Below, one piece after another: positions 56,801 to 64,000 of a DNA stretch of 64,000 bases. Origin of the DNA: Sipunculus nudus (taxonomy: Eukaryota > Annelida > Sipuncula > Golfingiida > Sipunculidae); NCBI GenBank assembly GCA_026874595.1, contig CM049319.1, positions 40,963,973 to 41,027,972 of the forward strand, written 5' to 3'. Each line of letters begins with the position of its first letter. Within the stretch, counting starts at the first letter, position 1. The translations under genes were made by a program, and so were the position numbers. The notes beneath the pieces are model-generated. The model did not search any database. It saw only the letters and a program-made list of their open reading frames with translations, and was not told the DNA's origin.

Positions 56801-59260
56801 ATCTTTTTGAATATATGTGTCTAAGGATTTTAAACTTTCTCCAAGTACAAGCACTAACCCGTGTTTTGTTAACCCCCTGAAATGTTGAGAGATTTTTTAC
56901 CTTATTTGTCCTTTATAACCAGATAATTCAATTACTTTAGGTTTCCTGAAAAGTCTTTGCCCAGTGCACTAGGCCTGTAAAGTAAGTAATAAGGAAAAGT
57001 ATCAACCACAATTTTTAGGCAAGTTAAAATTATCATGGATAATTATTAATATAGCTTCTACAGCTTTATTGTCTTATTTTTTTAGTTGAAATTCTCTTGT
57101 CCGTTTTCATAGTTATTTTTTATTTATTTTTGTTGTTACTATATACACAGTTCGACCGAGCAATGTATATTTCCGAGCAACACTTTCCCAGTCGTGATCT
57201 CAGAAGGAGACATTTCATTTTCAATTTATAAGATTGGGTAAATATATCTGTTAGTTTATGTAGTGGGAGTAAGTTTTTCTGTGATGCATATATCAGCGGT
57301 GACCTGAATTATTTCTATAGTAACCAATTTCTTGCCTTTGGGTCCTAAGCTTTATTTTTTGTCGATTAATAACGTAAAAGTTTAATACCTTGTAAATCCT
57401 TTCTGTTATATTGTGTCATCCTTTAGCCAATTTCAAAACGGGGTTATGTACGTTGTGTAACACCTTATACTGAAGCGTCTGTCTTTATTGTACGTTGTCT
57501 ATTCGTTTACTATTTTCAAGTATCAATTCGTATAAAGTGTATATAAAAATAACACGCATATCTCTACCAATAACAAGAATCACATGTGATGGATCCTGGT
57601 AAACATTTGATGTGTGGACCGTGAACCAAGGAACTTTTTTAATTTTAGCTGAGAGTAATGGTTTACCTTTCACCAACTGGATGCTTGCATCACATGTGAG
57701 CTAAGATTACCAGAACTTAAGCGGCTAAAATAAGTCACAACTGTGCATGCGAGTGGGATCAACTTTCTTCATATTTAGAAATTTGCACTTTTCTCTTAGT
57801 ACCTTTGACTGACGATGGTCTTTTTATCTCCCAGGACAAAAATATTCTCTCTTAATACCGAATATTCCTTCAAACAATATCTTATTATGTTTATCACGGT
57901 TACCGCTTAATGTTCCTGGCGGACATCAGATAAAGACATATACTGGGCTTGCCACGATGAAGAGGGTGAATGCTTTTGTAAACAAACGTCGTTCAAGTAA
58001 AAAATGTTGATTCACTTATGATAAATACATTTAATATCATGCATGGAAGACATAGACCACTGTGACCACGATTCTGGTACATGGATCGACCTGAGACCTA
58101 ATGCAGCATTAAAGCTTCCCGTATTATAAAGTAGAAAGCCTATCTTAATATTCAGGAAAATTTCAGTTCCCATTAAAAAATAAACCTAACTGAATGTTTG
58201 CGTGTTGGAATTGACAAGAATGTCCTGACCTGTTTGAAATATTTTACTGATTAGCCCTAAATCCCGACGGTGACCATATATACTATTTGATTTAAGTTAT
58301 TTTATCAGCATTCAATATCATTTTGAATGAAAATGCATAGGAGCTTAAGGATGAGTCCTCTAGAATTTTCATGGACGATGTATATACAACCCATTTCTTT
58401 TGAAAAGGTGCCATAAAAATGTGAAATCAAATGCCAATTTTATACACCATTTTACAGAAGCTGAGTTGAACCGAAATAAAATAAATTATATAGGACAAAA
58501 ATATATACTACACTTGGAGGCAGACGTCAGAGATTGTATATTTAGTAGTAATCTCAGTGGTATCAGTGCCCTTAGGCTGTGTCCATTTCTGTTTAGAACC
58601 CATAGCTTCTCTCTGTTTACTCCGTAAATTTTCGTAATTTTTTACAATCAGATATCATACGTATGTTTTAAAATTAGATTCTTTCCAATTAATAGCACAG
58701 ATATGATCCCATACATTAAAAAGCATTCTCTCTGATCCATCAATATACACTTAGATAAGAATTTGTGATTTGTTTACAATTTACACTTTTAAGTACGTTT
58801 TCTTGCAAGAAAATCTGAAAGCAACATGGTAAAGCATTTATATATAACATATATATATTATCAGTCATAATATAATTGTAACAAAAATATGAAAATAAAA
58901 TCAATAAATACATAAAAAAAATCAAGCAACACCAAATAATGTTATTAAGCTGTATACGCCGTAATTATTTATTTTGTATAATAATGGGATATGATGCACA
59001 AGCCTTCCTGTTCTTCTCCTTTTGACATGATTTGAAACCTTGTGTTGATATTGTGGTACAAGACGCTACATATACTGTATACGGGTCTAATGCACCATCT
59101 TCACAGTACTTAAACTTTTAATACTTGGTCTTCCAATTTGTTGACAACTTCATCATAATATTTCAGACTGATCAGCATAACGGATTGATTTTCTATCTAT
59201 TAGAAATTTCACATAATTATGATTGTGATTAGTACTGTTTTCACATATTGTTCCAGAGAG
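56801..59260. other. Fold-back element central region
   Basis: AT-rich, 60-75-codon frames only, no transposase motif recognised. CATCACATGTGA-type dyads lie near 57580 and 57690. Confidence 0.6.
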
Positions 59261-60209
59261 GGCTCTTATTACTATTAAAGCCAATAAACACATTCAGGTT
59301 CAGGAAAATAACTATTTTTAGTATTAGAGAAGTATCACAATGAAAATCAAGTACATCTTGACATGAACATGGAACACCACATTCATCTTAAATACAAAGG
59401 GTGCTTTAGTATTTACATACCTCTACCCCTTGTCAAGGCTATGTGTCCGCGGGTGCGTGCGTAATGACGCGGTTGTCTTTAAATGGCTTAAAATGGTAGT
59501 GTTTCCTTCAATAATCAGTGTTACCATAATAATTCTTCAACTGGACATATTTTGGGTTCTAAAAATACCTATGTCATAAAATCCAAGGGAGGGGGCACGT
59601 TGACCCTTCATATATAATGGCTTAAATATGATTATTTTGTATAATTATTATATATTTAAAATGGTTTAAGAAAGGGTTTCCATTATTTTCAAAACCAATA
59701 AACACCTTCAGGGTTCAGACAAATTACAATTCATTATATCAAGGAAGCATCACAGTGAAAATCAATGCATCTGGAGAGGAAAATGGGACACCACATCCTG
59801 ATGATAAACAAGGGATGCCATTAAATAGAATTAACAATGGGTCATTCATTGCATGTGTATATGGTCAAATATTCATAATTTTATTAACAGAACTTGTAAG
59901 AATGTCAGGAACTAATGTATTAATGCACTAGTGATTGAGAAAAGCAACATCATCTCGAAAATAAACTACTGTTGTGAAAAATGAAAGAAAAAGCTGTTAA
60001 ATTTAATTTTCTTTTTTGGATATTTAAGAAGTATAGTGATTTATTGCTTAATCAACAAAAATACACAAGTCAGTGACTTTTTCCCAGTATTTGCAAACAT
60101 AATGCACTTTATTCGAAGTCAATATGTCAAATATTAAGCGAGCTATAAGCATTTACATACCCCTACCCCCTTATCAAGGCTACGGTGACTTCTTCTAGCC
60201 CATCGACTA
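59261..60209 (-). repeat. Fold-back element right arm
   Basis: The reverse complement matches the left arm: TGTCAAATATTAAGCGAGCT at about 60125, TTTGGATATTTAAG, GGTTGTCTTTAAATGG near 59470 and GGTTTCCATTATTTTCAAAACC near 59690. Missing about 150 bp near the tip compared with the left arm. Confidence 0.85.
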
Positions 60210-60761
60210 TTTATAACGTACAACAAAGATGAACAGTTCACATTAATCTCCTCAGAGAATAACAGTCCAGTTCATTCACAAAATCAGTCCTTTGTAATCC
60301 AGAACTTAAGTTCTTGCTATAATCCCGAAAGCAAACTGAAGACTATATAAGATCCGTCACAAATTTAGAAGAAAATCTATAACTGCCCTACTTATCGGAA
60401 AAGGCCCACAGATGACTTAAACTCTATACTGTGTCCGCTAAAACACAGCCTCTTATTTATAACTTCACCTCAAGCCGAGAACTTTCCATTTCCCGAACAA
60501 TCCAAGAACCTTACATGATACACAGTACACACGGTTACAGGAAACATCTAGAACAAGAGCGCTGTGTTTGTACATGTCAGGGTTCACAAGTGGGCAGGCC
60601 CGGCTCGGCCAGGCGAGAAAGCCCAAGACTAGCATTACGCTAGTGTTTACACGTGGGCCGCGCTCGGACAGCTAGAACGCTGTAGCATAGCAGCGCCCGA
60701 GGCTTGAGCCAAACACGAATCAGGATGTCAACAGCGCACAATAAAAGAGACATCTGTAACA
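60210..60761 (-). mobile_element. LTR-B copy 3, second half
   Basis: Resumes with TTTATAACGTACAACAAAGATG, then CCTCAGAGAATAACAGTCC, and ends ATCTGTAACA at 60761. It carries a ~100-bp GC-rich insertion-like stretch (60585-60690, GGGCAGGCCCGGCTCGGCC) that other LTR-B copies lack. Confidence 0.82.
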
Positions 60762-60762
60762 A

Positions 60763-61085
60763 CTGTCGAAACCTTCACAACAAGAGCTGCTGGCACTTTA
60801 TTTCAAGAAATATAGGCTATATATACACTGTCGAAACCCCTACAACAACAGCTGCTGTCACCTTAGTCCCAGAAATACAGGTTTTATACGCTGTCGAAAC
60901 CTCTACAACAACAGCTGCTGGCACTTTATTGCAAGAAATATAGGCTATATATACACTGTCGAAACCTCTACAACCACAGCTGCTGTCACTATAGTCACAG
61001 AAATACAGGCTTTGCACGCTGTCGAAACCTCTACAACAACAGCTGCTGACACTCTAGTACCAGAATTACAGCCTATACACGCTTT
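60763..61085 (+). repeat. Alternating 65/63-bp tandem repeat
   Basis: CTGTCGAAACC marks units at 60763, 60828, 60891, 60956 and 61019 (spacings 65, 63, 65, 63). Type A units read GCTGGCACTTTATT...TATAGGCTATATATACA, type B GCTGTCACC...AATACAGG...ACGCT, in the order A-B-A-B-B'. It begins one base after the LTR-B end. Confidence 0.92.
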
Positions 61086-63520
61086 TGTCTTGCATCTTCT
61101 CTAGTATGCCCATCAAATATGTAACTGAATCTGCAACAGATTATGACACTAGTTTTTTTACCCTGTTAAGAATGCATCGGGTGCACCAATTCAGATGAAT
61201 TCCCAGCGTCCTTATTAGCGGTTTATTTTGACAGATATCAGTTAGATCCCTCAACTTGAGCTCCTAGCACATATCATCCAGCCAAAGCATCCCCAGCAAG
61301 CGTGGGGTGTGAGACCACCATTGATCCTTTGCCTATTGGGATTATGTAAACCCTAACAGCACCTGAACATCTCAAAATAGTAAAGTAGGGGGACATGATC
61401 CAATAAGCGAGAACCTTTCGTAAAGATGAACTGCTGTGTACACAAGTATGTGACCAATGCTGGGAAATTCTTTGCATGAATATAACACAAACTAAAAGAA
61501 GGTTCACAATTCATGGATTTTACATAAACTATGCATATTTGTGGTATGATGGATTTCACATTGATAGTTTATTCCAAGTATTGTAAATTGCACATGTAAA
61601 TTTGTTTTCAATGAATTGGCGTAATAAAAATGGTTGCAGTGACAAGCTAATAGGCCTACCTACATGTAAGGTTTTTTTTTAATGTTTTCAAAAATATATA
61701 TTATGGCGAGTTTGGCTAATTTAGCCCACCAAATGTGATATTGATCTTTAACAACATATATGCTATGTTCCAATTATGACTTAAGAAGTATAACAAAATC
61801 AGTAAGAATTTTATTGTAAGTACGAACTGGCACCTTTACATATCGTGGATCGTCTGGCAGTTTTTTTTTAAAGCTGACCTCGATGCTCGATATGAACCTT
61901 TTCCTGGTTTCAGAACTATCACCAAAATGTATATGCATTCTACGTTAGCATGGAAATGACATTATGAATGCTGTTCTATGTCACCTTCTTGCAAATACAT
62001 GCCATATCACAGACAGTTTGGCGGTTTTCCTAAAAACGTGACTTTGACCTTGAGGCATGATATGCATATCTGCTGGCTTCAGAAATACTACCGATTCACC
62101 TGGCATTCTCAAGTTAAAAGCATTGTCATGTCATTTTGTTTATTGCCATATCATGATGAGTTAGGGCTTTATTCCGCTTAAATATGATATTGACCTTGAC
62201 CATACTGAAGAGATGTACCTCTTACGACTTGAAAAGTGTACAAAATGAACGCACATCACTCCGTGATGGAATTGTGGCCATATAAATATTTCACCCCCAT
62301 CTTGGAATTGGGGTGAAAATGACACTTTGCATTTAGTGGAATTGGGTGGAATTTTATTTGTGCACTAAGACACCAAAATGAATAAATTTTAATTGAGAAA
62401 TTTTTTATAACAATTCTGTTCAAGTCATTTGTTGCTCGGATTAATACAAATGAAGGCATTCAAGGGATCACTTTAGATCGGAGAATTTAAGACTGGCACA
62501 GTCGATGCAGTGGTTAGGACTTTTTAATTTCTCCCCCTGACAGAGCCATCAAACTTACTCTTGCTGTGGGGCAACGCATTGAAAAGGCACTGTCACCTAG
62601 AGGCAAATCATATAAACATTTTTTGACTCTCTGACCGACATATTTCATCTGGGTTAGGTGCAGGGGTTGTGGGACGGTCAGCACCACACATCACTGCCTT
62701 GCTGAACTAAGGTCTTTTCCAGTACCTTCAGTAATTATTGTGGGCTTTCCCTAAAATTTACTCCAAACCAATTTAGTTCCTTCAGTCTTAGTCGTTTGCG
62801 CGCTTCCAGGTAGCTACCAGGTAGTAATATCTAAACGGTCTTCATATGATTAGGCCCTTCGCCTTCCCGCATGTTCAGTCTGATGGCCACTCAGTAAAAA
62901 ATCCACAAATATTAACCTCTGAACACACACCAATATGTAACGAGTAGAAGCACGTGTTACAATTACCGCTTATCAGCCCATCGCCCTTCAAATTTGGCAG
63001 GTTGTAACAAAATTATAGCACAGTCAGCGTGGCTCCCAGTGCGGAGTGTCCTCTCCTGGTCACCAGGTTTAATGTCGAAATGTAATGTACCCGCTGGCTG
63101 AAACAAACGCGACGATTTGCGTGTGGCCAGTGGGATCCAACATGGGGCCACACAAATGCTGCGCCTGTCATCTCACTGGAATATTAGTTACAAAATCGTC
63201 GCGATAGTGTATACAATGCATTTACATTTGGCCCGATGTCCAGCAGAGGTATATCATGGGACCACCAGAACACTAAGTGCACATATACGGCGTACGTATC
63301 CAGTAGGGCAGGGAGAGTACGGACCCAGGGATACCTGAATACATAATTTCACTGCGAACGTTACAATACGCGTCCACTTTTTGCGTTCTCATAGCAACAA
63401 TGTTCTTCACCTAAAGCATGACGGCCTAATATGCAAATGAGAGGGAATCGTCAGGTCCTCAAAGAACCTTGTGACGCCCTCGTATGCAAATATCAGGGTG
63501 CCACAGTGGCGTCAATTTAT
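61086..63520. other. Unassigned sequence
   Basis: No gene recognised. 61737-62200 has a diverged ~150-170-bp tandem motif around TGACCTTGA...GATATG...TTTCAGAA. 62500-62720 has weak tRNA-like words (GATGCAGTGGTTAGGACT). Frames of 60-78 codons show no domain. Confidence 0.35.
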
Positions 63521-63524
63521 CTTC

Positions 63525-63546
63525 GGGGGGGGGGGGGGGGGGGGGG
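63525..63546. repeat. 22-base G homopolymer
   Basis: Uninterrupted G run; likely length-unstable and prone to sequencing or assembly error. Confidence 0.95.
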
Positions 63547-64000
63547 TCTTTATAAATTATTAATAGATTTCATCTGCAATATACACTAAGGGTGCCTTTC
63601 CATACATGCGGTTGAAATCCAACAAGTGTGTTATCACTGTCGCCTTTCCATACGTGCGGGCACCCGCATGCGGATCCAGCAGTGTTGGATTTCTGCGGGG
63701 GCCCGCATGCGGATGCTACATGTATATATCAGTAGCAGGCATGTGTCCTTGTATTTGAAAAGAAAAAGGAGCTGATAGAGCTTATTTAATTGCATTAAAA
63801 ATATATACGACCATTCTTAATTGAGATACAGCCCGGGACCAGCTTTAGTTAGAGTGTGACAGGAAATAGCCACCATTTAAACCTGGCTGGTGAGATACGA
63901 TATTAATCCGCTCCAATCTGCCTCATCAGTTCGTATAAATGTTTACACTGAATATTTTCTTAAGATATTACACTAAAATTTTAGAAATTATGATTATTAG
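63547..64000. other. GC-rich dyads then unassigned sequence
   Basis: GCCTTTCCATAC(A/G)TGCGG occurs twice (about 63593 and 63642). CCCGCATGCGGAT occurs twice (about 63663 and 63702), and GAAATCCAAC is mirrored by GTTGGATTTC. It could be one end of a transposon that continues beyond the window. Confidence 0.4.

Larger units (their letters stand above)
55353..60209. mobile_element. Large fold-back (long terminal inverted repeat) element, 4.86 kb
   Basis: Both ends carry the same sequence in inverted orientation: AGTCCATGGGC...GTCACCGT at 55352-55378, and the complement of AGTCGATGGGC...GTCACCGT at 60208-60182. Homology continues inwards for ~0.9 kb or more. The left arm has two ~763-bp tandem units (GTCACCGTGC at 55371, GTCATTGTGC at 56134); the right arm matches both, with a ~150-bp gap near its tip. 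It splits LTR-B copy 3, which is colinear outside it. The central ~2.4 kb has no coding frame, so the element is non-autonomous. Confidence 0.88.

Overview
The window looks like intergenic or intronic DNA from an invertebrate animal, most likely a marine bivalve mollusc. The evidence is AT-rich noncoding sequence, a single exon-like block with good splice sites, tRNA-derived SINEs, L1-like LINEs, several Ty3/gypsy elements, and many copies of a hairpin-ended, tandem-cored repeat of the kind common in bivalve genomes. The species is inferred from repeat content only. There are no operons, rRNA genes or CRISPR arrays, and almost every recognisable coding stretch belongs to a decayed transposon.

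Layout. 1-1205: 42-bp minisatellite. 1455-19960: a nested stack. Ty3/gypsy element C (17323-19960, +) is cut off where Ty3/gypsy element B (1455-17322, -) begins. B's low-coordinate LTR has been entered by a Helitron (1685-4128, -) and by a third gypsy element, A (4614-11571, +). A and B both have integrase upstream of reverse transcriptase, the Ty1/copia-like order that defines the Gmr1-like group. 20470-21180: two unidentified open frames. 22170-25500: a ~330-bp tandem repeat (family G) split by a hairpin-ended, tandem-cored element (family D). 26340-28000: short repeats and tRNA-derived sequence. 29535-30715: a 40-bp minisatellite related to the first. 31133-31660: old D copy. 32088-32287: a C1q-like exon. 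32555-36191: an L1-like LINE with a 74-bp inverted copy of its 3' end and an LTR-B fragment inside. 37294-39272: second Helitron copy.

41098-47800: gypsy fragment E (-) and a D-family array, with a 1.31-kb near-identical tandem duplication across their junction. 47900-48050: tRNA-derived SINE inside a second LINE, whose two parts (48050-49030 and 51640-52485) are separated by 2.6 kb. 52600-53930: gypsy gag/protease fragment F. 54274-54960: ~150-bp repeat and an inverted G copy. 55063-60761: an LTR-B copy opened by a 4.86-kb fold-back element with ~0.9-1.4-kb inverted arms. 60763-61085: alternating 63/65-bp tandem repeat. 61086-64000: largely unassigned, with a 22-base G run and GC-rich dyads near the end.

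These parts do not form a pathway. What the window offers is insertion order (C, then B, then the Helitron and A), several empty-site comparisons that fix element ends to the base, and terminal hairpins with signs of structural conservation. All coordinates and alignments were read by eye; percentages are estimates.
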